A DNA stretch of 64,000 nt from Macrotis lagotis (taxonomy: Eukaryota; Chordata; Mammalia; Peramelemorphia; Peramelidae), in contig NC_133666.1 in NCBI RefSeq assembly GCF_037893015.1, forward strand, positions 653,470,957 to 653,534,956, given 5' to 3'. Positions within the stretch are counted from its first letter, which is position 1. Each line of letters opens with the position of its first letter. Below, piece after piece: positions 23,541 to 38,500 of the stretch. The position numbers were made by a program, and so were the translations under genes. The notes beneath the pieces are model-generated. The model saw only the letters and a list, made by a program, of their open reading frames with translations, had not been told where the DNA came from and ran no database searches.

Positions 23541-26500
23541 CTGAAAACCAGAGGCCAAAAATAAAATAGATCAGAAAGAGAAAGAGGAGATGGATAGATG
23601 AAAAGTCACTAATCAAAGGTCATATAAATAAAAAAGTCCCTGTTCTCAAGGAGCTTACAGTCTATTGGAGGAGATAATACCGAAAAGGAAGTTGGAAGGG
23701 GAGTGGGACACTAGGAATCATCTTTTTGTTTCCCATGGAGTTGAGAGCAAGCAGAACTGAAGCTGGAAAATGGAATAAGCTGCAAAGTTCAGGTTATACT
23801 ATTCCAGGACTTTTTAGATGACCATTAAGCACTATAATTCTAGGCCGGAGTCCTCATTCTCCCTATTTGTGAACTTGCCCAGAAACAGACCTGCAAAGCT
23901 TCTGAGACTGGGATTCCTATTTACTTAACCCTGAGATGCTGAAGAGACAACTGAGACAACAGAGAGTTCATCAAGACATAGAAGGATCAGAAACCAAGAT
24001 TAAGATTAGATTTGTACATACCATGTCATTCATAATAAACAAATAGATTACACGGAGAATGAAATAGGACCAGAAGACATGTAGACACTGCAAAACCATT
24101 AGGAAGGCAATGACTAAATAAAATCCAAAGAAGGGCTTGAATGACTCTGTGGCATAATTGACCATTTGTATCAGTCTGAGGAGAAAAAGAAAATTAGGTC
24201 ACTTTGGGGATCTTCCAGGCAATTCTTGGTCACTAGTGACACAAGACCCCAGGGATGGAAGAAGAGCATCAAGCCTTAACAGGTCTCCATCCCAACTTTT
24301 TCATAAGTGGAAAATTTTGTCAGATTTTTAAAGGTCAACTCTTGGCAACAGAAGGTTCTATAAGAGGAGGGCTTTGGGTTCCCAAGACTCACAATCACTT
24401 CCCACAACCCTCACCATCCATTGGGAAAAGACTCACTGGTTTGGGAAGAGAATGAGTCGGTTGACAAAGAACACCACAGTAAAGATGACAAAGAATATGT
24501 TACATGTATATCTCCACTGTGCATAATGGAACATCTTACAGATCTGGGAGAGGAAGAGAAAGAAAAATCTTAAAATCATAAAATCTCATTTATGAGAGGT
24601 CTTGGGAGGTATTTCTTCCAATGTTTACTTGAGCAGGAATCGTTTATAACTCCTTGATGAATTGTCATTTGATCTCCATTTGAAGACCTCTAATAATAGG
24701 AAAATTTGCTACTTCTAAGAGACCACCTATTCCATTTTCATACCATGCTTATCTTTTGGAAATTTTTCCTTGAGTCTAATCTAATCCTTTTCTCCTTACT
24801 TCCCATTGTTCCTAGTTCTGCCCTCTAGGACAAATCAGATGATCAATTAACCATTACTTATTTATTATGACAAAACTGAAAACAGTAACTTTAAAGTCCA
24901 CCTTGAGGGGAGAACATATACCTATGTAGGTATATAAGACATGGATACAAGGTGACTTTAGTATGGTAGCACATTACTTGTGATATCATTGAACCTCTTT
25001 GAGGATGAAGGATGAATGACAATGGTAAGTGATTTTTATTTGTGTTCCAATTTACTTTTCCCATCCAAAGAAGAAGGTAAAGGGAGTAAAAGAATGCCTC
25101 TACATATTTTAGATTGATAGGGAGAATGAAACACACTCAAAGGAAACAGATTCAAGGCATTGATTGGGGAAAAGAGGGGATCTGAGATGGAGTAGAGAAA
25201 ATCTGACCTTTTTCAGGATGATATGGCACAGAAGAGTGTCATATAGAGGGGAAAAGGACAGTTATACAATTAGGGCTTAACAAATAAATCTGAAGGTTGT
25301 TCTTCAGGAAGTCCTGGTTGTCCTAAGGCAAAAGATGATGATGTTGATGTTCATCCTTTGTAATTGAAGAAGAACATGTCATCATATACATGATGACATG
25401 ATTTGCACAATTTTGTTTATTACAGCGAAGGAATGTTGTACAAAGATATTCTTCTCACTTGCCTTTGCCAGAACCATTTCATGCCTTGTTGTGATTTGAT
25501 TGTTAACAAGACTTTTGTTGATAGTCTTTGCTATGAGAATCCTTCGCCCTTGAATATGATCTTTTCCCCTCCTGTATCAGTGAGGTTGATTGATCATCTG
25601 ATTTGTCCTAGAGGGCAGGACTAGAAACAGTGAGAAGTGAGAATAAGAGGATAGGGCTAGAACCAAGGAAAAAGATGGCAAAGGAAGCATTTGTCAGGTC
25701 TTTTGCAAAGGTCTTTAAACTAAAAAATGTATGGTGGAGGGAAGAAGCTGCTATAAGCAAAAGACATGATCAGGTGAGAGATCATCTTAAAAGGGGCAGA
25801 TAAAGAAGAGAAGGGAAGTAGTAGTTGATAATTCCCTTCTTAGGAGAATTTGTTGCCTTTATAATAGAGATGCTTTTCCTGGAGTATTGTACCCACCACA
25901 TAGCAAACATTTCCCCCAAATTTATAAAAATGGATAAGCACTGACATTCATTTGGGCACAAATGATACTACAGAAGGAAACTAAAAAGTTCTGCCAGTGA
26001 TTATAAAATCTTGGGTAAGAAACAAAGCCAAAAAGATACTGTTGCCCTCACTGTTGTCTGTTGAAGTTAAAGGACTCAGAAGGGGGAAAAACTATTTTGG
26101 GAAATGAACACATGTCTAAGAAAGTGGTATCTGGTTATGGGGTTTGGAATTCTGTGTTATAATTAACAATACAAGATTAATAAATTCCTAACCAGGGATG
26201 AAGTACACCTGACAAAGGCTTGTATTTTCAGGTCTTTTGAAAAACTAATCAAAAGGACTTTAAACTAAAAAAAGATGCTTTTGTATATTCCCAAATTTGA
26301 TACTATGCAGAATAATCACAAATATAAATAGTAGTTGAGATCTAGAAATTCAAAGGGAATACAACCCCAGAACAGTAGCCAGTAGCAAAACCTTTGGCCT
26401 AAGTGTCTATACATTTGAGGCAGCTAGGTGGCACATTGTACAGAGCTTTGGGCCTGGAAACAGACTCAGACATTTACTAGCTATGTGGTCCTGGACAAGA

Positions 26501-29500
26501 CACTAAACTTTTGTTTGCTTTATAAAATGGGAATATTAACTTTTCAGGATTGTTGGAAGGATCAAATGTGTGCAAAGTGCTTAGCAAAGATATGAATCAC
26601 TAAACAAATGCTTATATCACACACACAGACAAACACACATAATAGGGGAGCAAGCCTATAGGCAACAAACAAGTAAGTAAAGGTCCTTAATTAAAGGGGT
26701 TCAAATTACTCATAGACATTAATCATTTCAACTTGGTGCTGTGAAATGAATAACAGAACCATGCTTTGGATGTTTACCTTATTAAAAGCAGAAATAGGGT
26801 CAGCTAGGTCATGCAGTGGATAGAACACTAGTCCTGGAGTCAGGAGGACCTGAGTTCAAACTTGACATCAGACACTTGGCACCTGCTAGCTACGTGACCT
26901 CGGGCAAGTCACTTAACTTTGATTGCTTCACAGAAAACAAATACACACACATACAACACAACACAAATAACAACAAAAATCTCAGCAACCAGATATAAAG
27001 AAAGGTGAGTGATAAATGTTAAGAGGGTATATTTTTGTGAGGAAATCTGGGAACCAAAAGAGGGAAGGAGCATGATGGTCAGTATTTGGGTGGAAGTCAA
27101 AAAGGAAGGAGAAACACAAGTAATTTTGCCATTGGAGAATACTAAAGATAATTTGGCTAGGAACAAGTAAATGAGAAGCTGGGAAATAGATCTTAAGCCT
27201 GAGTCAGAGTATGGCATAGCAGTGGTGGAGGATTTCAATTATCCATATATTTGCAGTTGGTTTTCTCTCTACCAAAAACCAAGCAGTTAATGATTCCTTA
27301 ACTTGCCTTGGTGATAATTTATTCTTCAATAAGTAGAAGAAACAATAAAAGGAAATTCTGTTTTGGATCTGATTCTCATTAACAGAGAATGATAGAAATG
27401 ATAGAAAACTTGGGAGAAGATGAGTACTCCATCCTAGTCTTTTTGTTTTTGTTTTGTTTTTGCAAGGCAATGGAGTTAAATGGCTTGCCCAAGGCCACAC
27501 AGCTAGGTAATTATTGTCTGAGGTCAGATTTGAACTCAGGTCCTCCTGACTCCAGGGCTGGTGCTCTATCCACTGTGCCACCTAGCCGCCCCCATCCTAG
27601 ACTTTTTGAAGAAGAAGAGAACCAGGTATAGTCTGACATATATCTTAGATCTGGTGAAAGCAGATTTTAGTATTCAGAAGAAAGATAGGATCCAATGGGG
27701 AAGTTTGCCCAAGAAAGGTAAGAAATGTTCATATATTAAACTCCTATTTTTACACCAAAATATTTATAGCAGCATTTTACAGCAGATCTGAAAACAAAAA
27801 AATATACTCAGTGAATCAGGGAAACAATTTTCAGTATGTTAATGTTATGGACTATTAGGGTACATGATACGAAAAATACAGAGAATTCAGGAATTAAATT
27901 CTAATTAAACAAAAGAAAATAAATTAGTTGAAGAGGAAAAAAGTAGTTTTAGCTGAAAAGATTGATGAGGAAAGGATTTCAGATTTCAGAAAAAAAAATA
28001 TGCAGAAGATGGAAGCAAGACCAGTTAAGAGAAAATGAATAAAAAAGCAGGGAGAAATCCTATAAAAATACCATCAGGAAAGCTAAAGAATAAACTGAGT
28101 TTGTTGAATGAAATCCAGTATAACATAAAGAGCCCTTTATGTTGGCAGAAACAAAAGGAGTATTGAGGAAGGACTGGGATGGATGGATTAAAACTGGCAA
28201 CAGATAGAAGGTAGAGCTGCTTGAGTTTTTTTGCTATTTGTTTCCTTTGCAAAAAAAAAAGAATCACCTTTTCATCAAAAAATGATGGAAGGAAAATGCT
28301 AGAGAGAACAAAAATGGTAAGGAGTTGATGCCCAAGATATATACTGGGCAAGTAAGGAAGCACTTAGCTGCTCTTGCTTAATATCAGTTACCTGATTCAG
28401 AGCTACTATATCATTAGGTCCTGAAAGAAATGGCAGATGTAATTGCTGGGTCATTGTCAGTAATATTTGAAAGATTATGGAAAATATGGCATGTATCACA
28501 TGACCCCAAAAGGGTTGGATCTCCCCTTTTTCACAAGGGGGAAGGGAACAGTATCTGCTTACTGTGGACCAGCAAACTTAAATACATTCCTGGGAAAAGT
28601 TTTAGAAAGCATCATTAACAAGATGATATTTCAAATAGGATAACTGGAAAGAGCTAGAATGACTTAGTCAAGAACAAGTCAGGCCAAACTAGGATTGCTA
28701 AGCTAGGATACAAAGGGAATGCAATGGCCAGTTTACTGAGATTTTATCAACTTTTAAAAAATAAACATATTTTGTTCTAGGTCCAGCACTTTGTCTGCTA
28801 TGCTACCTAATTGCTCTATCTTTCCCAAAATGTGGATGTCTAAAGCTACACACAATACTACAGAGATGCTCTGTGAACCTCTTTGGGACAGAAACCCTTG
28901 ACCCAAGGCTTCCAGAAACTCATATTGCTCCTATCTGCAGTGATTCTGACAAAAGAATGAGGTCAAAAGCTTACTCACCTCCAATAAGATGTCAGTTATA
29001 TCATGTAGCAATAACACCAGACCACCAAAATACATAAAGTTGCAGCAATAGGAGAGAAACATCAAGATAATGACGGTAAAGTGGTGGAGGACCTGTTCCT
29101 TGGTGTCCTGGGAAGAGGAAGGCAATTATCATATTATAACCTTAAATACTTCCCTGGCCTTTGATCGGGGTTGGATCTGATCTATACTCAGATTTCAGTT
29201 TTAGAATAGTGCATACTGCTTCTACTTTAACTACATGGGTACCCTCTAGGGTAGGTTGAGGTCTGTCAAGGAGAGGTAGAGTCACATTAAGTGAGACAGA
29301 AGTAGATGTGATGTCAGGATATATGTGACAGCAGAAAATGAAGGTAGAGGTGGTTGAAAAAACAATATAGAAGGAAAAATAGAGTCTAGTTCAGATAGTC
29401 TGGTGAGATAAGCTTCAAAGAAAAATACTGGTTGAGAAAATAAACTTAATTGATGTGGTTCCCAGCCTTCTTCCCTAACCTACTCCCACACACCCCATAC

Positions 29501-31823
29501 CTTACTCACCAAAGCAAAATGAGCTTAGATTCAATAGTGATCCTTAGGATGAAAAAGTAAGACAGAGGATAATGTATCTCTTAATGTCTTTTCCATTAAT
29601 AAAACTACTTGTGATGTTGTACCATTTGAACAAGAAGCATGCCAGCTCACCCAGACTACATTATGCAGAAGGGAGTAATCTGCAGCAAGAGGGAGGTAGG
29701 GAGAGGGAGGCATCAGGTTGTGACATTGAACTGCCAAAATAGAATAGTATATTTAATCTCAGATATAACTGAGACTTCCATGGTATCCTGTATATGGTTC
29801 TAGGGACTGACCTTCAGGGCTATGGCTAAGCAAGATTTTCCTATGAGGCTAGGGTTTGAAAGTGAACCTTCCTTCTTTATTCCTAATCTCTCCTCCCATC
29901 TATCTGGGGTGGGGGAGAAGATGAACAGGGATTTTCCCCTAAAGCATGGGTTCTACTTATGCTCACCTTCCTTTTCACATCAAAGGGGATCGTGAACAGC
30001 AGAGAGATGTAGAAACTAATCACCAGCAGGTACCAGCAATAAAAATATGTCTTCAGAGGCTTAGGGTCAAAGCATTATATGGTCAAATGATGTGGTAGAC
30101 CCAACACACCAAAAACAACACAAAACAAAACCAACATCAAAACCCAATACTGTAGGGCTCAAAAGGAGACAAAAATTCATCAGGGTCCATGGGAACAAGG
30201 ACTATGTCTTGTACCTTCTCTTTTCATAACCATTTGGAGATCATAGTCAGATACTTGTAATTGGTGAGACTAACAGACTAACATAGTTTTTTTTTTCTGT
30301 TGGGAATTTCTAGACTTGTAGAGCAGGGAAAATGCTGTTTATATAAGAAGATATGGAGAGATTGAGACTAATGAATCGTTGTTGTTTGTCCTTCATTCTC
30401 AAGGAAGACCATGACATCAGGGAGGTATACTATCGCAAGCACGTGAAGTGGAGTGAGGGTGGGCTGTGCTAAGTCACCAGTCCTCCAGAGCATCTGGGTC
30501 CAGTGACCACTATGAACCAGGATGACTAGAGATGGCCCTGGATGCGAGGCAATCAGGGTTAAGTGACTTGCCCAAGGTCACACAACTAGTAAGTATCAAG
30601 TGTCTGAGGCCAGATTTGAACCCGAGCACCATCTAGCCCTTTAGGAACAACAGGTTCAGGGACATGCCCTGCAGTCACAGAAAGTATTAATATGTAAAAT
30701 GTCTGAGGCCTCTGATCTTGGACAAATCACCATCCCTGGGTCTTAACTCTGGACTCAATTGTGCCAAGGTCTATGATCCTACCTAGCACCCACCTTGGGC
30801 TACCTCCTTATGATCTTTCTTCTTGGATTCATTTACAAATACAACTTCCAGTCCTCAAAGACACCAAAAACCTTTACTAAGGGGAAGAGGAAAAAGACCT
30901 TTGGTTGTAATTCAGAATCATCGCGAAGATTGTTTCTAGGTCAGTCTCATGAGGGTGTCAGTGTGGGATGGGGTCTATATAGTTTAGAATCTGATTCTCT
31001 ACATTGAAATTCAAGTTGGAAAGGCATTTATTTAGTACCAACTGTATACAGAAGAACCCTGTCCCTAGGATTCAGGGGAGCATAATTAAGCTTGGCCTAA
31101 TCATGCAAAATCATGAAGGAAATGAAAGTTTGACCCCTGCCCTTGTAGACCCCACAGTCTGTTAATAATAACCCACATTTATAAGAGTCTGAAGACTTGT
31201 AATTATTATTACAATTATTATAATTATTAATAACAACAGAAAATCCAACTTTAAAACTAACAATTTTCAATTCATTAATAAGCACCTATTAGACATCTCC
31301 TCTATCATAGACCCTGAGAATCAGAGAGAAAAACAAACTGTTGCTGCCCTCAAGGAGTTTACCTTCTATTGAAGGATTTCATTTATCTTTTGTTGAGGGG
31401 AGAGGAAAATCAGGAAAGACTTCATGGAGGAGTTGATATTTTGAAGGAAGAGAAAGACATGAGGAGAGAGCTTTTGAGAAAGGGAGGACAGGCTGACAAA
31501 GGCACAGAGACAGACTATTGTAACATAAAACTGCAAGATCACCATTTTACATAAGAGGAAATTGAGGTTAAGAAGGCAAGTGATGGGGCGGCTAGGTGGT
31601 GCAGTGGATAGAGCACTGGCCCTGGAGTCAGGAGTACCTGAGTTCAAATCTGGCCTCAGACACTTAATAATTACCTAGCTGTGTGGCCTTGGGCAAGCCA
31701 CTTAACCCCATTGCTTTGCAAAAACTAAAAAAAAAAAAAAGGCAAGTGACTTACCCAGTGTCTTATGGTCCTAAGTAGCAATAATTCCAACACAGTTTCC
31801 ACTGGACATGAGAGGTTTAAGGT

Positions 31824-31887
<64 letters not shown>

Positions 31888-32468
31888 CATTACTAATGAT
31901 ATCATATTCTGTTAATAATAATGATAATTCCCATTTCTATAGTGCTTTAGAAATGTATGAAGCACATTCACAACAGCCCATTTTATAGAAGAGAAAACTG
32001 AGACCCAACAGGAAAGTGATCTGCCTCAGGCTCACACAGCTAAGACTGGGACCAAGGCTGGCTACAGTCTTTTCTATGGGATCCTCAGGGCTATGCTCAA
32101 ATTACTTTGGCTTCTCTTTCTCCCTCCACCACTGGCCAATGTAGATACAGAAGCCCCATTGACCATGGCCTTGAACCTCTCCAACCTGGGCTCCAGAGAG
32201 CACATTCTGGAGCTTCTGCCTTCACTGGAGGCCCTGGAGAACTGAGTGCTATACATCATTGCTCATGGCAATGAGGGAGGCTTCTTTGGCATGCAGCACA
32301 AGGAGGGTCTCAGCTACCTGCACCTGGATCTCAAGGAGCCCGGCCTTGATGCCTATCACCTGGAGGTCATGAGTGTCCCCAGATCCCTACAGGATGAGCT
32401 GGAAGAGCAGACTGAGAGTGAGGCCAAGCTCTGAAGCTGAAACTACAGTTTGATCTTTCCACTAGCTT

Positions 32469-32508
<40 letters not shown>

Positions 32509-35500
32509 AAACACACAAACACACATCCTTGTGAATCTTGGGCACTGCCCCACCCCTTTACTCCATACTGTCTTTTCTGGCTGGGTACCATCCTTCCCCC
32601 TATGCAAATCAAAATCTCATTCCAATTTTGTAGTTAGTAAATGGACAAAGATGGTTGGTTGGTTCTTGTCCTTTGTTATCAAAGAAGACCAAAATAACAT
32701 CACTATGTTGGGATAAATGACAGTGTGTGTCCAACTGTGGCTAATCAGACCAATATGAGCTCGGAATGTTCTACCATAGGTCAGGCACAAATAGTCCATG
32801 TAAACACCTGGAGTACCCATTCTAAACCTACATATATCACCTTTCTCCTGAGCTGCTTCAATTCTGCCTTCCTCTGCTTCAATTCTGCCTTCCTCATAGA
32901 GTGCAGCATACTCACTGATGTGGGAACACCATGCTGGGTGGTCCTGTGCAAGTGTCTCCCATTATTTACAATCAATTCTAAAGTTCTTCATTGAGACCTT
33001 CAGCATGTTTTGGTATTGCTTCTTCTGACCCCTTTGTGAGTGCATACCTGTGTGAGTTCTCTATAAAATAGTCTTTTTTGACAAACATACTTCTGGCATT
33101 CTAACAACATGTCCGATCCATTGTAGTTACACTTTCTATAGTAATGTTGGAATGCTTGGCAGTTTAGTTTGAGAAAGGGCTTCAGTATCTAGTATCTTCT
33201 CCTGTCAGGTGATCTTCAGAATCTTCTTAAAACAATTTAAATGGAAGCAATTCAGTTTCCTCACATGGTACTTATAGACTGTCAATGTTTCACAGGCAGA
33301 TAGCAATGAGGTTAGCACAATGGACCTGTAGACCTTCAGTTTGGTAATCAGTCTAATACTTCTTCCCTTCCACACTTTCTTTCGGAGCCTCCTAGACACT
33401 GAGCTAGCACTGGCAATGCATGTGTCAACTGCATTATCAATGTGTACCTCCTTGGAAAGGACACGGCCAAGATAAGTGAACTTGTCCACAGAACTCAAAA
33501 CTTCTCCATTCACTGTAATTGATGGTTCCACATGGATGGTTTGGTGCTGGCTGATGGAGCACCTGAATTTTTTTTGGTGTTCATTGTTAGACCAAAATGA
33601 GCACAAGCAGCACAGAATTGTTCCATACTTTGTTGCATCTCAGCTTCAGAAGCTGCATTGAGTGCACAGTCATCTGCAAACTGAAGATCCTGCACCAACA
33701 CTCCCTCCACTTTGGTCTTGGCTCATAGCCTTTTCAAGTTGAAGAATTTGCCAGGTAAAGGTAAAGAGAATAGATTGCCCTGTGACAATCACAGGGGTAT
33801 TTCTCTTTTAGTCATTGCAGGTAAGATTCTTGCCTGAGTCCTTCTCAAAAGGCTGATCCTTCACCTAATAGACAGTCTCCTCCCTGAGAGCCAGTGTGGT
33901 TTATAAAGGGTCGAGGAATAAGCAATATGGTGTTGTTTCCCAATAAATCCAGGAAAATTGACAGAAACAGAATGGAGGTCTGTATACAACATAAGCAGAA
34001 TTGACCAAGGCCTCTGATACCATCAGTTGTGAGGATTTATGAAGAATTATGTCAAAATTTGGCTGCCCAGAGAAGTTTATCAGTATTGTACATCAATTTC
34101 ATGACATGCTTGCCTGGGTTCTGTATAGTGGACAATGCTCTTGAGATTTCCCAGTCACCAATGGAATGAAACAAGGCTGTTTCTTTGCTCTCATGCTTTT
34201 TAGCATGATGTCAGCCATATTATCAAATGCTTTCACTGAGGATGAACATGGCATCAGGCTCAGTTGCACTGATGGACAAAAATGACATAAGATAGGAAAG
34301 TCAATTTTGGAGCGTATGTGGAAAGAAAAACATGATGTTGATGATGTTTTGTCTTCTGTTCTTGAAGAAGACCATGTGATCAGGGAGATGATGTCATGAT
34401 ATGACATGCATATGAACTGGATTTGAGTGAGGGGGAGCTGTGCTTAATCATCAGCCTCACTTTCTCCTCCAGAATCATCTGGGTCCAGGGACCAGATATG
34501 AATAAAGGATGAGTGGATTTGACCCTGGATGGGAGGCAATCAGGTTAAGTGATTTGCTCAAGGTGACATAGCAAGCTCAAGGTGACATAGGCTGGATTTG
34601 AACTCAGGTCCTTCTGATTTCAGGGCCTTCTTAAAGAAAAGGAGTCAAGATGGCAGCATGAAGCTAGCATGTTCTCAGAGCTTTTCCCTACTCAACATTA
34701 AATGAAGCCTTTTCACAGACATTAAAGCTACAGATACTACCCCCAAAAAGGATTGAAACAAACTTTCAACTGTAGATATTGTTGAGGATCTTAAGTGAAG
34801 GACTATCTCTTTAGGGGTAAATGTGAAGTAAAGTCCAGTTAGGTGAGAGAATGGGAAAGCCAGTGGGAGGTTTCTAGCCACAGTGCAGCCTAGGTCCTGC
34901 CAGCTAGATAACAGGTCAACAAGGAAGGTCCAATCCCCAGACAAAAATCTGAACCCTGGGGCAACTGACAGGACTGAGTTGGGAACAAATCACTGCATAG
35001 GCAGAAAGGAGGAAACAAATCTCTGCATAGGCACAGTCTGCTATATAGGCGATATCTTAGCAAGTGATAAGCCAGGAATCAGACCCCAACCACAGCATAG
35101 AAAGCTCAGGACTATATTTCCTATAATCCAGGAGCTGATGCAACAATCAAAATGAGCCAAACCCCCCCGCAAATCAAAAAGAGCACTAACCAGAGAAAAT
35201 ACTATTCAGATAGAGAAGATAGATTGCCATCTCAGAAGAAGAAGAAAGCAGAAGAAAACATGGAAGTCTCAAAAGAGTTTATGAATTATACTCAAATTCA
35301 AAACCTCATAGAAGAGTTTAAAAAGATGTTAAAAACCAACGAATAGAGGAAGAAAAAAATGCCAAAAAAAAGAAAGGAGAGTCATGGAAGAAAATTATGA
35401 AAAACTGACCAAAAAATTGATTTCTTTAAAAGCAAAAATAGGAGCAGCTAGGTGGCGCAGTGGATAAAGCACTGGCCCTGGAGTCAGGAGTACCTGGGTT

Positions 35501-38500
35501 CAAATCCAGTCTCAGACATTTAATAATTACCTAGCCGTGTGGCCTTGGGCAAGCCACTTAACCCCATTGCCTTGCAAAAAAAAAAAAAGCAAAAATAACC
35601 AACTGGAAAATGGATGTAACTTATCAAAAATAAAATTGATCAACTGGAAAAGAAAAACAATTCATTGAAAAGTAAAATTCCCCAACTGAAAAAGGAAACA
35701 CAAAAGCCAACTGAAAAAAATAAAACCCTAAAAACTAGAATTGGACAAATAGAAACTAATGAATCTATGAGATACCAAGATTCCATCAAACAAAATCTAA
35801 AGACTGAAAAAATTGAAGAAAACATAAAGTACCTTTCAGGAAAAACAAACAACCTGGAAAATAGATCCAGGAGAGAGAGTTTGCAAATTATTGACCTATC
35901 AGAAAGCCTAGATTAAAAAAAAGAACCTAAAAATATCTTTCAAGAAATTATCTTGGAAAACTGTCAATATACCAGATCAAGAAGACAAAATAGAACTTGA
36001 AAGAATACACAGAACATCTTCAGAAAGAGAGCCCAGGATAAAAACTCCAGGTATTATCAGTCAAATTCCAGAATTCTCAAATAAAGGAGAAAATACTATA
36101 AGCAATAAAAAAGAATCAATTTAAATACAAAGGAAGCACAATCAGAATTACATAGGACTTAGCTTGAACATTAAATGATCAGATAGCCTGGAATACGATA
36201 TTTCAGAGGGCAAAGGATCTTGGATTACAACCAAGAATTTATTACCCTGCACAATTTGGCATATTCTGTCAGGGAAAAGATGGATATTCAATGAAATAGA
36301 GGACACCCAAAATTTTCTGATGAAAAGACTATAACTGAACAGAAAATTCAATCTTCAAATACAAGACTCAAGAAATCATAAAAATGTAAATGGAAAGGGG
36401 TAAAAAAACCAAATGCTAGTAAAGAACATTAAATTGTAAACATTTCTAAAGGGAAGATAACATTTGTACTTTTTGAGAATTGTATTTCTCTTAGGATAGT
36501 TAAAGGATTGAATGTAGTTGAAAGGATAGTACTCAGAGAATATGGGTATGGTTGGGAACTGACAAAAAAATATAGCTGTACTGCATCTAAAACTATACTA
36601 TAAAGTGACAGTCATCAACACTGATTAGTACTGGTAAAGAAATAGAGAAAAGGAGTGGTGGATTAGGGTAGGTACAAAACAAATAGTAGTAAATGACTGT
36701 AGCAATCTATTTTTTGACAAACCCAAAGGCATTAGCTTCTGGGATAAGAACTTACTATTTGACAAAAACTGTTGGGAAAATTGGAAAATAGTATGGCAAA
36801 AATGCCCTAGATCTATATCTCACACCCTATATCAAAATAAGGTCAAAATAGGTACAGGATGGGGTCGGCTAGGTGGCGCAGTGAACAGAGGACGGGAGCT
36901 GGAGTCAGGAGTACCTGATTTCAAACCCAGTCTCAGACATTTAATAATTACCTAGCTGTGTGGCCTTGGGCAAGCCACTTAACCCCATTGCCTTGCAAAA
37001 ACCTAAAAAAAAAACAAAAAACAGGCGCAGGATTCAGACATAAAAGACACCAATTAATAGATCAAAATATACTCTATCTTTTAGAGGAAAGGGGAGACAT
37101 TTTTGACCAAATAGGAGAGCCCATTATAAATTGGAAAAGGGATGATTTTGACTATATTAAATTAAAAAGATTTTGCACTAATAAAACTAATGCTGCCAAG
37201 ATTTGAAGGGAAACAGAAAGCTGGGAAACAATTTTCATAGCTAGGAGTTTTGATAAAGGTCTCATTTCTAAAATATATGGGGAATTGAATCAAATTTGTT
37301 AGGTTACAAGTCATTCCCCAATTGATAACAGTCAAAGGATATGGACAGTTTTCAAATAAAGAAATTTAAAGCTCTTTATAATCATATGAAAAAATGCTAC
37401 AAATCTCTATTGATTAAAGGAATGTAAATTAAAACAATAAGGTACCACCTCGTACCTTGGTAAAGATGACAAAATGGAAAAACAATCAATGTTTGAGAGG
37501 TTGTGGGAGGGTTGGGACATTAATATACTGTTGGTGGAGCTGTGAACTAATCCAACCATTCTAGAGAGTAATATGGAACTATGCCCAAAGAGCAATAAAA
37601 CTGATCATACCCTTTGAACCAGCAATACCAATATTATATAAAGAAGAAATCATAAAAAATGGGAGAAGTCCCACATGTTTCAAAATATTTGTAGCAGCTT
37701 TTTTTATAGTGACACAGATTTTGAAATTGAGGGGATGCCCGTCACTTGGGGAATGACTGAACAAGCTATGACATATGAATGTTATGGAGCACTCTTGTTC
37801 CGTAAGAAACCGAGGATGGTTGGATTCTAGAGAAGTATGGAAAGAATTATATGAACTGATGTAGAGTGAAGGGAGCAGAACCAAGAGAAAATTGCACACA
37901 TTAACCACAACATTGTGAATTGATCAGCTATGATGGATGCAGCTCCTTTCAGCAGTTCGGAGAACTAGGACAACGCTGGGAGACCTGTTAGGGACAATGC
38001 CATCCCATCTAGATGAAAAAAAACAAGAAAAACCAGAAAACTACAGAATCTCTTATGCTTTTCCTTCCTATCCCATCATTATCTTTCTTTTTCCTTATTC
38101 CTAATTCTTCATATAGAAAATGACTAAGATGTAAATGTGTTAAAGCAAATGTACATATACAATGCTCACAAGACTTCACCGTTGAGGGGAAAGGGGTGGA
38201 AAGGGAAGGTAGAAGAAAATTGTGTAACTTATAAATATGCAAGTGGCTGAATGCTGAAAAACTTTCATAGCATGTAATTTGAAAAATAAAATATAATATA
38301 AAAATTTAAAAACAAAGGACAAACAACAAAGAAAATCATACTAATACATTGTTGATGAAATCTTGAACTAGTAGGAATATTCTGGAAAGCATTTGGAAAT
38401 TACATGAAGAAAGTGAATAAAAATTTCATACCTGTTGACCTAGAGATTCCACTTCTAGTGTATACACTTCAAGGAGTTCACTAACATGATAAAAATCTCC

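Noticed and set aside
31825-31887. CRISPR-like or satellite array
   Set aside because: It is a simple triplet microsatellite without spacers.
33205-33606. Possible host gene encoding a 133-residue protein
   Set aside because: The sequence is the C-terminal part of a non-LTR reverse transcriptase, with the rest inverted beside it.
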